Shown in pieces: positions 42,056 through 50,707 of a DNA stretch of 64,000 nt (position 1 is the first letter of the stretch; each line of letters opens with the position of its first letter). Where the stretch lies: positions 248,001 to 312,000 of the forward strand of contig NZ_JBKFGH010000002.1 of the NCBI RefSeq assembly GCF_051233475.1, in the 5' to 3' direction. A model generated the notes under the pieces. The model searched no databases. It was not told where the DNA came from and was given only the letters and a program-made list of their open reading frames with translations. This DNA comes from Bacillus_BU sp051233475. Lineage in GTDB: Bacteria > Bacillota > Bacilli > Bacillales > Cytobacillaceae. The position numbers were made by a program, and so were the translations under genes.

Positions 42056-42488
42056 GCTTTTTTGCTCCCTTCATACCGGAATCTTGTGTCTTTTTATTTT
42101 GTCCAATTTTGCTTAGTACTGGAATTAGAGCAAAACAAGCAACTACAGAAAGTACTCCCGCAAGAATTGCAATCGTACCGCCACTCAAAGCCGAAACCAC
42201 ATTTTGTTGTGCAGTCATTGCGACTACTATTGGAATGTACATTGAGCTCCAAAACGCTATTCCTTCTTGAGATGGCTTACTTAATTTACCTTTTTTAATT
42301 AAATTGTTTACAACCAATATAAGTAACAGCATCGCGATCCCAACGCCACCGACGTTAGAATCAATGCCAAGAGCCATTCCTAAAACATCGCCTAAGAATA
42401 TGCCTACAAAAAAGCAACATGATAATACAGTAATCCCATAAATCACCATATAAAGCACCTCGAATTTAGTATTCATTCGGTACAGCAT
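42048..42488 (-). CDS. madL: Malonate transporter subunit MadL
   Basis: 146 residues, four helices: GITVLSCCFFVGIFLGDVLGMALGIDSNVGGVGIAMLLLILVVNNLIKKGKL is the MadL family core. It partners MadM. The start ATG/TTG at 42488 has AATACTAAAT-like weak RBS; the internal start MVIYGITVL at about 42449 with GAGGTGC upstream is a good alternative. The C-terminal tail is basic (NKKTQDSGMKGAKKHA). Confidence 0.88.
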   Translation of the reverse strand: MLYRMNTKFEVLYMVIYGITVLSCCFFVGIFLGDVLGMALGIDSNVGGVGIAMLLLILVVNNLIKKGKLSKPSQEGIAFWSSMYIPIVVAMTAQQNVVSALSGGTIAILAGVLSVVACFALIPVLSKIGQNKKTQDSGMKGAKKHA

Positions 42489-42648
42489 TTAATATGGGTA
42501 ATGAATTGACAAATACCCATATATTGTTTTATCCTAATAATAAGTTAAACATAGTAGAATCTTATTGAATGCCCATTTCAAACTTCGATTTTACTATCTT
42601 TAAGAGACCGCTCTAACCCTTTTGGTTGGAGCGGTTAACTGTTACTAA

Positions 42649-42858
42649 TTATTCAATTACCATAATGATGCTGCCCGCATCAACACGGTCTCCACCTTGG
42701 AATTTGATCTCTTTTACCACTCCATCTACCGGTGATGGAAGTGGTTGCTTCATTTTCATTGCCTCCATTACTGCAACGATGTCTTTAGTTTTGATTGCAT
42801 CACCAACTGCAACCTTTAGTTCTAGTAATACTCCTGGCATACGTGATTTGATTTCCAT
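42649..42858 (-). CDS. madF: Biotin carrier protein of malonate decarboxylase (MadF)
   Basis: 69 residues, a stand-alone biotinyl domain. The biotin lysine lies in VMEAMKMKQPLPSP (canonical AMKM) and the last strand VDAGSIIMVIE ends the fold. It shuttles CO2 as carboxybiotin from the MadCD carboxyltransferase to the membrane pump MadB. This biotin-dependent, Na+-pumping form differs from the biotin-free Mdc enzyme. AAAGGAGAC 7 nt before ATG. Confidence 0.94.
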   Translation of the reverse strand: MEIKSRMPGVLLELKVAVGDAIKTKDIVAVMEAMKMKQPLPSPVDGVVKEIKFQGGDRVDAGSIIMVIE

Positions 42859-42939
42859 TGTGTACGTCTCCTTTTATAAATATAATTGTGGAAAAATTTT
42901 ACTTGCTTATATATTGTTATCTTCGAATAATACCTCTGA

Positions 42940-42956
42940 TATTATATCACCTCCTT
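42940..42956 (-). promoter_or_regulatory. Orphan perfect Shine-Dalgarno without a standard start codon
   Basis: On the minus strand AAGGAGGTGAT (11-nt match to the 16S 3' end) lies between madG and madF with no ATG, GTG or TTG within 15 nt. The nearest in-frame options are ATA after 7 nt, opening a 12-codon frame. It may be the remnant of a lost small gene. Confidence 0.6.
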
Positions 42957-42975
42957 AAATTATTGCTTTAGAAAA

Positions 42976-43662
42976 TTAAGAATGAAGCCACTGATTTACT
43001 TTTTCCCTTGTAATAAGCTCTACTCCGTCCATGCCTTTTCCAAGAATGTGCTCAGTATCAGTGAACAACTCTGCAACCTTGATTTCATAATCTTGGCATT
43101 CTAATTCCAAATCAACTTTACAATCATACTGTTTGCCTATTTCTAATATAGAACGATAGAATTTTTCTATCTTTTCTATTTCTGCCCCTCTAATAATTAA
43201 GTCCAAATCAGAATCATTATGGGTATAGGGTAATGAAGTATAGACTTCAAGGGCGGCCGATCCAAAAACTCCAAGAGTTATATCATACTCTTGAGCGTTT
43301 TGATAGATTTTAGCTAATGCTTTTAACGCATTTGTCCGTTCTGAGAATTCTTTTGCCAAGATTTCATAAGGATGAACCGTATTTTGAATCTCCTTTATTG
43401 GCACAAACCCAGGAATTCTTAATCTATTACCTTCATTAAGGAGAGGGGAAGAAAACCCAACTGCTATGACATCCTTTCGGACGGTTTCTGCCTTCCGCCT
43501 TACAATAGCAGGTATTTTTGTCCCATTTAAACCTGCTACCACTAACTCCTTAATTTCCGCTAATCGTCCTTTACAGCAGGTTTGATCCATCATCCACTCA
43601 AAAGCAAGTTCCCTGCCAAGGTTGGAAACCTCCAACAAAACATGACGTTTAATATCCATCAT
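42976..43662 (-). CDS. madG: Malonate decarboxylase holo-ACP synthase (MadG/MdcG)
   Basis: 228 residues of the phosphoribosyl-dephospho-CoA transferase family: a nucleotidyltransferase-like site GVFGSAALEVYTSLPYTHNDSDLDLII (Asp pair) and an N-terminal RRKAETVRKDVIAVGFSSPL segment. It attaches the MdcB-made prosthetic group to MadE. It follows madH with no gap (stop and start adjacent), in line with one transcript. Confidence 0.9.
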   Translation of the reverse strand: MMDIKRHVLLEVSNLGRELAFEWMMDQTCCKGRLAEIKELVVAGLNGTKIPAIVRRKAETVRKDVIAVGFSSPLLNEGNRLRIPGFVPIKEIQNTVHPYEILAKEFSERTNALKALAKIYQNAQEYDITLGVFGSAALEVYTSLPYTHNDSDLDLIIRGAEIEKIEKFYRSILEIGKQYDCKVDLELECQDYEIKVAELFTDTEHILGKGMDGVELITREKVNQWLHS

Positions 43663-43663
43663 A

Positions 43664-44773
43664 TTACCTTCTCTTTATCCAAGTTGGGTCTACTTTGCTT
43701 AACTGTTGATAATTGAGCTGGGCTTGAACCAATTCATCAAATAAAATGGTCTTTTCATCGCCCTCAATCAGAATTGGCGAGCCATTTAGTTCACCAATAC
43801 TTGGTCTCAATTCCAATACAGTATGCTTCGCAGATGTAACTACTTCAGGTGCCACTTTAACTACTCTTGATTTAATTCTTAAAATAGTACGCGCAACTCG
43901 ATTTATGGAATCTGTGGATGCCAGAGTAGTGGCTTTAATCCACACTTCATATTCTGGATACGTACGTTCCCTGCGATATGTAATGATTTTCCCTTCCGGG
44001 TTAAGAACATGCCCAGATTCCGAGATTACAAAACTATCACCCATTGGTAGACCGCCGACAACCAGTTCCATCACTGAACTTTCAACTGGCGTGGACTTTA
44101 TTAAAGAAATATCATCTCTTAAAGGGATCCCATCAAGGGTAAGCCAACCAAATTCTTGACAGCCATAAAGATCATGAACGCTTCCGTCAATTTCTTCAAC
44201 AACCGGTAATAAATCTAAGTCCATTGGTGACCCAGCAACCAAAAAGATTCTCTTTTTTGGTAAATACTTTGTAATCCCCATTAATTTAGCATCTTCCAAA
44301 GCAGCTCGAATAAATGAAGATTCACCAATAATAACGTCTGGTTGCTCACGATATAATGCATCTAGAAATGCATCCCTGTTGGACCTGATCAGAAAAGACC
44401 ATTTTAATTCGTACTCCTCTAGGGAGTTTTTGCAAAACACATTCACGAGCGGAGGATACGTAAACAAGAGTTTACTGCCTTTTTTTACTCCTGCAAGTTC
44501 AAAAGCCCGGTGCGCCGCCTTAATCCGAGTGGCAATTTCAGAATGAGTAACTCCTACGATATTTTGAAAGGCAGAAGAACCTGTAGTAAAGGTTAAATAC
44601 GATAAATTGAACGGACAATGGATTTCATCAATCAAGTGCGCGGCAGTAGGACCGTCAATTCCTTTATCCGCTAAACTTCTTCGTGGCATTTCATCATATT
44701 TAGGAGCTGTACCGAATTCTTCTACCATAGAATGCAAGTTATCTAGGAATTCTTTCACTCTTATCACCTTCAC
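43664..44773 (-). CDS. madH: AMP-forming acyl-protein ligase-like protein, candidate MadH (acetate:ACP-SH ligase)
   Basis: 369 residues resembling the acyl-protein synthetase/PaaK group of adenylate-forming enzymes: YLTFTTGSSAFQNIVGVTHSEIATRI (phosphate-binding loop), FLVAGSPMDLDLLPVV, DLYGCQEFGWLTLDG (YGxxE) and ITYRRERTYPEYEVWI. In the Malonomonas mad cluster MadH acetylates the thiol of the ACP prosthetic group with acetate and ATP, and this gene occupies the matching place. The mechanism assignment is inference. Length and motifs are coherent, with no obvious lesion. Confidence 0.78.
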   Translation of the reverse strand: MKVIRVKEFLDNLHSMVEEFGTAPKYDEMPRRSLADKGIDGPTAAHLIDEIHCPFNLSYLTFTTGSSAFQNIVGVTHSEIATRIKAAHRAFELAGVKKGSKLLFTYPPLVNVFCKNSLEEYELKWSFLIRSNRDAFLDALYREQPDVIIGESSFIRAALEDAKLMGITKYLPKKRIFLVAGSPMDLDLLPVVEEIDGSVHDLYGCQEFGWLTLDGIPLRDDISLIKSTPVESSVMELVVGGLPMGDSFVISESGHVLNPEGKIITYRRERTYPEYEVWIKATTLASTDSINRVARTILRIKSRVVKVAPEVVTSAKHTVLELRPSIGELNGSPILIEGDEKTILFDELVQAQLNYQQLSKVDPTWIKRR

Positions 44774-44776
44774 CTT

Positions 44777-45667
44777 TTAAATATAACGATCGATTACTTG
44801 CAGATACTCTTCTTCCATTTTTTGTATAGCTAGTTTTCTTGCTTTTCTTCCATTTCTTTCAAAACCAAGTTCCCCTCGGCCCCATGGTCCCAATTGATCA
44901 AATTGACCATTTTCTTTTAATTTGTGGATTTCTGAAATATGCTTACTAATGGTTTGGCGCATATCCTCCACTTTATAAACCATTTCTTCAACTCCGCCAA
45001 GCTGATAGAAAAATTCTGGACCAGCAGCGAAAACTGGATTTTCTTTTGATAATTCTTCCAATCTTTCAATATCAATTTTAGTAATCCGTGAAACGCTGGT
45101 AAGCGGCATAACATGTATCATTGTTCCAAAGTTTTTAGACAAAGATAAAATTCGATCTGCTTGCAATCCGTGACATAAAAAGGCACCGCTAATTGCTCTT
45201 CCAATGACCATTGCAACAATTGGATGTCCCTCTTTCCTAGCCTCAGCTAATGCAAGTTGGTACGCTCCCGTTGCTTTGTTCATTCCAACGATCTCTTCCA
45301 GTTTTCCTGGCGCATTCCCTGGGGTGTCGACGATAAGGACAATCGGTCTCTTTTCTTCGACTGGCTTGTTCTTATCACTTGCAATCGTACGGTAAACCGC
45401 CATGGCCATTTTATATCCTTCTTCAAGACCAATGACCCCTGAATAAACAACTCTAAACTTCATGTTCATCTCCATTGCATCACTTGCAATGATCGTAACC
45501 TTTTCACCACTTATTTTGGCTGTTCCTACTACTGCACCAGGTCCCATATCTGAGGCAAAGATATAATCTTCGATTAAGTTTTCTTGCATCGAATCAGCAT
45601 CGATAATCATATCAATAGCGTCTCTGCCTCTTCCCATCATAGAAAGTTCCATTTCCATATCTAGCAC
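44777..45667 (-). CDS. madD: Malonate decarboxylase carboxyltransferase subunit, gamma type (MadD)
   Basis: 296 residues with a crotonase-fold carboxyltransferase region: GPGAVVGTAKISGEKVTIIASDAMEMNMKFRVVYSGVIGLEEGYKMAMAVY, PIVLIVDTPGNAPGKLEEIVGMN and MVIGRAISGAFLCHGLQADRIL. With MadC it moves CO2 from malonyl-ACP to biotin. It lies 17 nt after madC and 3 nt before madH. It corresponds to MdcE of the biotin-free enzyme. Confidence 0.9.
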   Translation of the reverse strand: MLDMEMELSMMGRGRDAIDMIIDADSMQENLIEDYIFASDMGPGAVVGTAKISGEKVTIIASDAMEMNMKFRVVYSGVIGLEEGYKMAMAVYRTIASDKNKPVEEKRPIVLIVDTPGNAPGKLEEIVGMNKATGAYQLALAEARKEGHPIVAMVIGRAISGAFLCHGLQADRILSLSKNFGTMIHVMPLTSVSRITKIDIERLEELSKENPVFAAGPEFFYQLGGVEEMVYKVEDMRQTISKHISEIHKLKENGQFDQLGPWGRGELGFERNGRKARKLAIQKMEEEYLQVIDRYI

Positions 45668-45684
45668 TTAATTTTCCCCCTCAC

Positions 45685-46647
45685 TTAACTAACCGCATTA
45701 CGGCGCTTAGCTGTTTTCATAAACTCATCATATGTTAGCCCAAGAAGTACTTCTGGTTGTTCATTTCCAAAGTATTTCCACATATCCATTGAATCTGCAG
45801 GATCGACGGAAAGAGCTTCATTAACCAACCTTACCTGGTTTTCAACTAATTCACTTGAACCAATCCGTCGTAATTGTTCAATTTCTTCCATTGGTAATTC
45901 TACGACTTCACTTACCTTTTCTCTAAAGGCTTGTATTGTCTCACGAACTAAGTAATTACAGTCACCCATAATATATTTGTGTCTTCCGCCAGTTGTACGG
46001 AATACTAAAGCCCGGTTGGATGAATCAAACTCATCTTTGCCCATTTCTTGCTCGATAACTTCAGGTCCAGTCAGACCTAGTCTTCCATCTTCACTCATGA
46101 TGATCACGTCTGTTGCCGCTCCAACAAATCCCATCCCTCCGAAGCAACCAACCTTACTTCCAATTACACTTATAATCGGAACTTTCTTACGGGCATCTTG
46201 GATTTGATCCATTACTTCTGCATGTGCAAGAAGACCAGCGTTGGATTCATGCAATCTAACACCGCCAGTTTCAAATGATATGACTACTGCCGGTCTTCGT
46301 TCTTCCCATGAATCCGGATATTTTTCTTTGATTTGCTCATAAGTACGAATTGCTAATTTGATGGTGTAAACCATTTTAGCCCCACACACTTCACCTACAG
46401 AACCACCAATGAAACGTCCCTCTTGAGAAATGACGAAAATAGGCCGTTTCCCAATTTTTCCAATCCCTACAACCACTCCATCATCAAAGGAAATAGCCTC
46501 CCCAAGTACTGGTAGATGTGGACTGGACATTTTATCTTTTGGATTTAGCAATTCAACAAATGTACCTTCGTCAACCAAGCCAATTGCTCTTTCCCGTGCA
46601 GTTGATTCTAGGAAACTATTATTTTGCAATTCTCCCCATTTTTGCAC
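45685..46647 (-). CDS. madC: Malonate decarboxylase carboxyltransferase subunit, beta type (MadC)
   Basis: 320 residues of carboxyltransferase fold: ERAIGLVDEGTFVELLNPKDKMSSPHLPVLGEAISFDDGVVVGIGKIGKRPIFVISQEGRFIGGSVGEVCGAK and ISFETGGVRLHESNAGLLAHAEVMDQI, plus IGSKVGCFGGMGFVGAATDVIIMSEDGRLGLTGPEVIEQE. It corresponds to MdcD. It starts 1 nt after the madE stop, so it is translationally coupled. Confidence 0.92.
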   Translation of the reverse strand: MQKWGELQNNSFLESTARERAIGLVDEGTFVELLNPKDKMSSPHLPVLGEAISFDDGVVVGIGKIGKRPIFVISQEGRFIGGSVGEVCGAKMVYTIKLAIRTYEQIKEKYPDSWEERRPAVVISFETGGVRLHESNAGLLAHAEVMDQIQDARKKVPIISVIGSKVGCFGGMGFVGAATDVIIMSEDGRLGLTGPEVIEQEMGKDEFDSSNRALVFRTTGGRHKYIMGDCNYLVRETIQAFREKVSEVVELPMEEIEQLRRIGSSELVENQVRLVNEALSVDPADSMDMWKYFGNEQPEVLLGLTYDEFMKTAKRRNAVS

Positions 46648-46648
46648 C

Positions 46649-46981
46649 TCACCCTACCTCCTTTTCAAGCTTATTTGCTTCAATGAAAGCTTGAGCTAGT
46701 CTTAACGAAACAACACTTGGGGTGGCGTTATTATCATTTATCTCAATCTTTACATCTCCCAAATGTTTCTCAGTTATAAATTTTTCTAATACTTTTTGCC
46801 AAACATGATTAAAACCATTAACTGGTGTGACTACTTTTACATCAACAGCCCCATTAGAGTTTTGTCTCTCCATTAAAATTTCCAAATCACCTGATCCTAC
46901 TACACCGGAATGAACCCATTCTTTTTGTATCGTGGTTGGATTTTCTACATTAAAATGAAAAGTTAATTCTTGTAATGCCAC
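46649..46981 (-). CDS. madE: Malonate decarboxylase acyl carrier protein (MadE, delta subunit)
   Basis: 110 residues with the MdcC/MadE signature HSGVVGSGDLEILMER, in which the serine of GSGDLE carries the 2'-(5''-phosphoribosyl)-3'-dephospho-CoA prosthetic group. The ending LRLAQAFIEANK is also typical. It carries acetyl and malonyl thioesters among MadA, MadC and MadD. GGAGG 7 nt before ATG. Confidence 0.92.
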   Translation of the reverse strand: MALQELTFHFNVENPTTIQKEWVHSGVVGSGDLEILMERQNSNGAVDVKVVTPVNGFNHVWQKVLEKFITEKHLGDVKIEINDNNATPSVVSLRLAQAFIEANKLEKEVG

Positions 46982-47001
46982 TGTATTTCCCTCCTTATCA
47001 A

Positions 47002-48672
47002 TTACCAGTTTCTATATTTTGCAGGTGGCTCATAGAGACCTTTTGACCATTCAACCAATTCTTTCATATTTTTCGCTGCTAAAAGAGATCGGTTCGCTCT
47101 GCTAACATCAATGCCTAAATCTTCCGGCGTTTTCACGATTCCTTTTTGTCGTAATGTTAACGTTTCATTACTATCTTCCTCTAAACCTAGAGTCGTATAT
47201 CCTGCAACGGCACGAATTGCAGCCATTCTTTCGTTCATATCCGAACATTTGTGTAAGTATGCGATCCCTTCTTCAGTTACAATATGGGTCACGTCATCGG
47301 AATAAATCATGACAGGAGGGATAGCCAAGTCTGCATTTTCTGCCAGTTTCCATGCATCAAGTTTTTCTACAAATCCAGGAGCTAATTTTTCTCTAAATGT
47401 CTCTTGCAATTGAACAACTAGCTTTTTCCCTCTTGGTAAATCACCGATTAGCTGTTCATTGGTTGAATACTCTTCCCCAGCCTTTAGCCAAGAATCCGTT
47501 GCATGACGTCTTCCTTTTGCGTCGCAGCCCATATTTGGAGCACCGCCAAATCCAGTAACCCTGCTTGCTGTAGCTGTACTACTATTACCATACTTATCAA
47601 TCTGCAACGTACCACCAATGAACATATCTAATGCATAATGTCCTGCAGCTTGAGCAAAAGCACGGTTAGAGCGCATTGATCCATCAGGTCCGTTAAAGAA
47701 AACGTCGGATCTTTCACTAACGTATTTTTCCATACCGAGTTCTCCGCCAAAGGAATGGATCGATTTCACCCAACCTGACTCAATTGCCGGAATTAATGCA
47801 GGATGTGGATTTAACACAAAATAGGAACAAATTTCCCCTTTTAATCCCAATTCTTCTCCATAGGTTGGCAATAACAACTCAATTGCCGCTGTATCAAACC
47901 CTACCCCATGATTGACACGCTGTACTCCATATTCAGCATAAATACCTTTAATGGCCATCATCGCTCTTAATACTTGCGCATCAGTAATTAAAGCCGGATC
48001 CCTTGTAAATAGCGGTTCAATGTAAAATGGTTTTGGTGCTTCAATTACAAAATCAACCCAATCGGCAGGAATATCGATACGTGGTAGTTTATCTACTACT
48101 TCATTGACTTGTGCGATAACAATTCCTTGTTTAAATTTGGTTGCTTCCACAATCGCAGGTGTATCTTCTGTGTTAAACCCAGTGTATAAATTTCCATCTT
48201 TATCTGCTTGGTAAGCTACTATTAATGCTACCCTTGGTGTTAAATCTACAAAAAAGCGTCCAAACAACTCTAAATAAGTATGAATCGCACCAATCTGAAC
48301 TTTGCCGTCATTTACAAATTTCGCAAGGCGGCCAGCTTGTGGGCCGGAAAAAGAAAAATCTAATTTTTTTGCAATTCCCTTTTCAAAAACATCCAAATGA
48401 CTATCCAAAGCTATTACTGACTGAACCATGTGCAAATCGTGAATTTTCCCAGGATCAACCTTACAAAGTGCTTCAGCTAAAAAATCAGCCTGCTTTTGGT
48501 TATTTCCTTCAAGAGATACTTTGTCACCCGACTTGATCACCGCTTCCAATAAGGAAACCGTATCTTTTGAATCTACTATCTTACCTGTTTGGATATATTG
48601 TTTTGCGCTTTGAATTCGTTCTTGATAATCTTTTTTTAACGAATCCCATTCTTGCTCTACTTGAGTAATCAT
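47002..48672 (-). CDS. madA: Malonate decarboxylase alpha subunit, acetyl-ACP:malonate transferase (MadA)
   Basis: About 556 residues from ATG 48672 (AAGGAGATG upstream). GDKVSLEGNNQKQADFLAEALCKVDPGKIHDLHMVQSVIALDSH and GGAPNMGCDAKGRRHATDSWLKAGEE are typical of MdcA/MadA. It swaps the acetyl group on ACP for malonyl. A longer frame to 48744 reads through the terminator hairpin (48700-48741) and is unlikely. The gene is separated from the HutP-like gene by that hairpin, so it can be switched on only by readthrough. Confidence 0.93.
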   Translation of the reverse strand: MITQVEQEWDSLKKDYQERIQSAKQYIQTGKIVDSKDTVSLLEAVIKSGDKVSLEGNNQKQADFLAEALCKVDPGKIHDLHMVQSVIALDSHLDVFEKGIAKKLDFSFSGPQAGRLAKFVNDGKVQIGAIHTYLELFGRFFVDLTPRVALIVAYQADKDGNLYTGFNTEDTPAIVEATKFKQGIVIAQVNEVVDKLPRIDIPADWVDFVIEAPKPFYIEPLFTRDPALITDAQVLRAMMAIKGIYAEYGVQRVNHGVGFDTAAIELLLPTYGEELGLKGEICSYFVLNPHPALIPAIESGWVKSIHSFGGELGMEKYVSERSDVFFNGPDGSMRSNRAFAQAAGHYALDMFIGGTLQIDKYGNSSTATASRVTGFGGAPNMGCDAKGRRHATDSWLKAGEEYSTNEQLIGDLPRGKKLVVQLQETFREKLAPGFVEKLDAWKLAENADLAIPPVMIYSDDVTHIVTEEGIAYLHKCSDMNERMAAIRAVAGYTTLGLEEDSNETLTLRQKGIVKTPEDLGIDVSRANRSLLAAKNMKELVEWSKGLYEPPAKYRNW

Positions 48673-48699
48673 TAAGCGCATCTCCTTCCTTTTTTTTAT

Positions 48700-48741
48700 A
48701 AAAAAAAGACAAATATAGGGTTGGTTAACCCATATTTGTCT
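48700..48741 (-). terminator. Attenuator between the HutP-like gene and madA
   Basis: On the minus strand GACAAATATGGGTT-AACC-AACCCTATATTTGTC forms a 15-bp stem with one bulge, followed by TTTTTTTTAT, 30 nt after the hutP-like stop and 28 nt before the madA start. Upstream, the RNA has AAUUCGAGAAAAUGAGAC. This matches the hutP-terminator-hutH layout of the B. subtilis hut operon. Confidence 0.88.
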
Positions 48742-48773
48742 CATTTTCTCGAATTATTAAGTTATTCAAACCG

Positions 48774-49241
48774 TTATAAGTGCATGACTCCAAGTCCAGA
48801 CCGATGGTGGTTAGTAATTGGATGAATTGCAGATTGACCATACATAGCTACTGCAATCCAATGATCGTCCCTCACCACTGCCACCTTAATTGCTAAACTA
48901 ACACTGGACGCAACATTAACCATCATACCCCTTTTCGCTTCTTCCACTGCATGTAGCAATGCGTGGATTTCGTTAGAGGTTTTGTGGATTATATTATTAT
49001 TAAGACAGCAACCTATTATCGATCTTGATACTTTGTCCTGAAACTCTCCACCTGTTTTTCCACCAACTTCTGTAACTGCAAACTTTAGTCCCTCAGCTCT
49101 TAAAAGAGATTTTACTCTTTCTTCGCCTGATAAAGTAGATGTTAGCGATAATAACATAGCGGCAGTTGATACTTTGCTTTCGGTAGATGGCCAAAAGGTG
49201 TTCTTTAACAACTCATTAATTCCTGCTTCACTCATACTCAC
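48774..49241 (-). CDS. HutP-family RNA-binding antiterminator homologue
   Basis: 155 residues. From residue 88 the sequence parallels B. subtilis HutP: EIHALLHAVEEAKRG (His93 and His97 in the HxxxH metal pair), AIKVAVVRDDHWIAVAMYG (HutP: DWIAVSLYG) and C-terminal SGLGVMHL (HutP: GVGINHI, third metal His154). HutP binds L-histidine and Mg2+ and then hairpin-competing RNA. The N-terminal part GLKFAVTEVGGKTGGEFQDK also resembles HutP. In this locus it probably binds malonate or a derivative and controls the 48700-48741 terminator. Start is GTG 49241 or ATG 49235. Confidence 0.85.
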   Translation of the reverse strand: MSMSEAGINELLKNTFWPSTESKVSTAAMLLSLTSTLSGEERVKSLLRAEGLKFAVTEVGGKTGGEFQDKVSRSIIGCCLNNNIIHKTSNEIHALLHAVEEAKRGMMVNVASSVSLAIKVAVVRDDHWIAVAMYGQSAIHPITNHHRSGLGVMHL

Positions 49242-49278
49242 ATTCGCTCATTTCAACATATAAATTCTGTATGCTTAA

Positions 49279-49307
49279 ATCATAGTGATATTATTTCAAA
49301 AAAACAA
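49279..49307 (-). promoter_or_regulatory. Sigma-A promoter of the hutP-like/madA operon
   Basis: On the minus strand TTGTTT (49307-49302), 17-nt spacer, TATGAT (49284-49279). Transcription would start near 49271, about 35 nt before the hutP-like start. Confidence 0.6.
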
Positions 49308-49441
49308 TACCCAATTTTTTATGACAATAATTATTCACAATCTTCTGTCAAAAAAATGTCATATATCCAAAGTGGCTATATTCCAAACTCCCTTTTATTT
49401 CCTCTTCATTTACCATTTAGTAATCCTCTCACATTGAGAGA

Positions 49442-49481
49442 CGAAAAAGTATGAATCGTTTAAAACGATCATACTTTTTCT
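49442..49481 (-). terminator. Terminator after madB
   Basis: On the minus strand GAAAAAGTATGATCG and CGATTCATACTTTTTC form a stem of about 14 bp, 5 nt after the madB stop. The T-rich 3' strand could allow efficient termination. CTCTCA/TGAGAG (49425-49440) is a second small stem further down. Confidence 0.85.
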
Positions 49482-49486
49482 AGCTA

Positions 49487-50692
49487 TTAACCTAACATAT
49501 TAATCGTAGCAACAAATACACCTGTTACAATTGCAGAAGTAATCAGTCCACTCAGATTTGCACCTAAAGCAAGTGGCATAATCATTGCGTATGGATTCTC
49601 TTCCTGTGCCGCATATTGAGCAAGTTTTGCCGTAGTCGGCATACATGAAACACCTGCAATCCCGATAACAGGACTATATTTTTTCTTGTTAAATAAGTAG
49701 ACGATCCAGCCACCAATAAGACCACCGCAAGCAGAAACTGCCAATGCAGTAATTCCTAAAATAACAAGTAGACCAACTTTTGGATTTAATAACGTAGATG
49801 CTTCACATAGAACACCTAGTACTAGCCCTAAAAACATTGTTGATAGATAAGTAATAGTTTTTTCAAGTTGTTCTTGATAAGGGTTGATTTCAGCTTCACG
49901 AATTGCCACACCGAGGAAAAACCCTAAAATTAATGGAGCCGCAACAGGAAGTAGCAGACAAAGCACTCCACAAACAACGATTACAAAAATAAACTTGCTC
50001 TTTTTCGATACAGCTGGCATATCGATTTCAACATCAATACCTCTATACTTCTTTGGAACAAACAATTTAATTAAATAAGGATAACCCGCATAGGTAAGGC
50101 TTAAATATAAGTAGGCAATAATTGAAATTGGAACAAATAGTTCTGGCGCCAACATCAGTGATGTGAATAAAACCATTGGACCATCAGCACCACCAATAGT
50201 AGCTGTTGCTGCCGCTTCGCCTGGCTCTAGTCCAAGATACAATCCTAATGCAAGAGTAACAAACGTACCTAACTCTGCAAAAATAGCCACAATAATACTT
50301 GCCCAAGGTCTTGCAAGAATGAACCCAATGTCACTCATTGCACCGATCCCCATAAAAACAAGAACTGCAATTAGACCGTTACTAAACAATAAATTATAAA
50401 CCGGCTGCAAGAAGTTGATTTGCATGATATTTACTAGGTCACCTGGGTCACTTACCATCGGATCAAGGAAAATAGTCCCAATCTGACCACCGTCTAAAAA
50501 TAGAACACCTGCATTTACTGCAATCATTCCTAATCCCATCGGAACCATAATTAGTGGCTCCAATGTCCGCTTAAATCCTAAATATGCAAGAGCAAAACCT
50601 ATTGCAATAAATGCAATCCGTGAAAATGCGATTACCGGATCTTGAACTAATAAACTACCAATCCCCGGAAATAGTTGTGTAAAAAATTCCAT
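49487..50692 (-). CDS. madB: Na+-pumping carboxybiotin decarboxylase (MadB, OadB-like)
   Basis: 401 residues and about ten to eleven helices: FMGIGAMSDIGFILARPWASIIVAIFAELGTFVTLALGL, ATIGGADGPMVLFTSLML and IGIAGVSCMPTTAKLAQYAAQEENPYAMIMPLALGANLSG are the conserved regions of the beta subunits of Na+-transporting decarboxylases, with the Asp of GGADGPM in the Na+ path. It decarboxylates carboxybiotin on MadF and pumps Na+ out. AGGAGG 7 nt before ATG. Confidence 0.94.
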   Translation of the reverse strand: MEFFTQLFPGIGSLLVQDPVIAFSRIAFIAIGFALAYLGFKRTLEPLIMVPMGLGMIAVNAGVLFLDGGQIGTIFLDPMVSDPGDLVNIMQINFLQPVYNLLFSNGLIAVLVFMGIGAMSDIGFILARPWASIIVAIFAELGTFVTLALGLYLGLEPGEAAATATIGGADGPMVLFTSLMLAPELFVPISIIAYLYLSLTYAGYPYLIKLFVPKKYRGIDVEIDMPAVSKKSKFIFVIVVCGVLCLLLPVAAPLILGFFLGVAIREAEINPYQEQLEKTITYLSTMFLGLVLGVLCEASTLLNPKVGLLVILGITALAVSACGGLIGGWIVYLFNKKKYSPVIGIAGVSCMPTTAKLAQYAAQEENPYAMIMPLALGANLSGLITSAIVTGVFVATINMLG

Positions 50693-50707
50693 GTTGATAA
50701 TCCTCCT

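Noticed and set aside
48673..48744. N-terminal extension of MadA
   Set aside because: It translates a 15-bp terminator hairpin and T run; ATG 48672 has AAGGAGATG.
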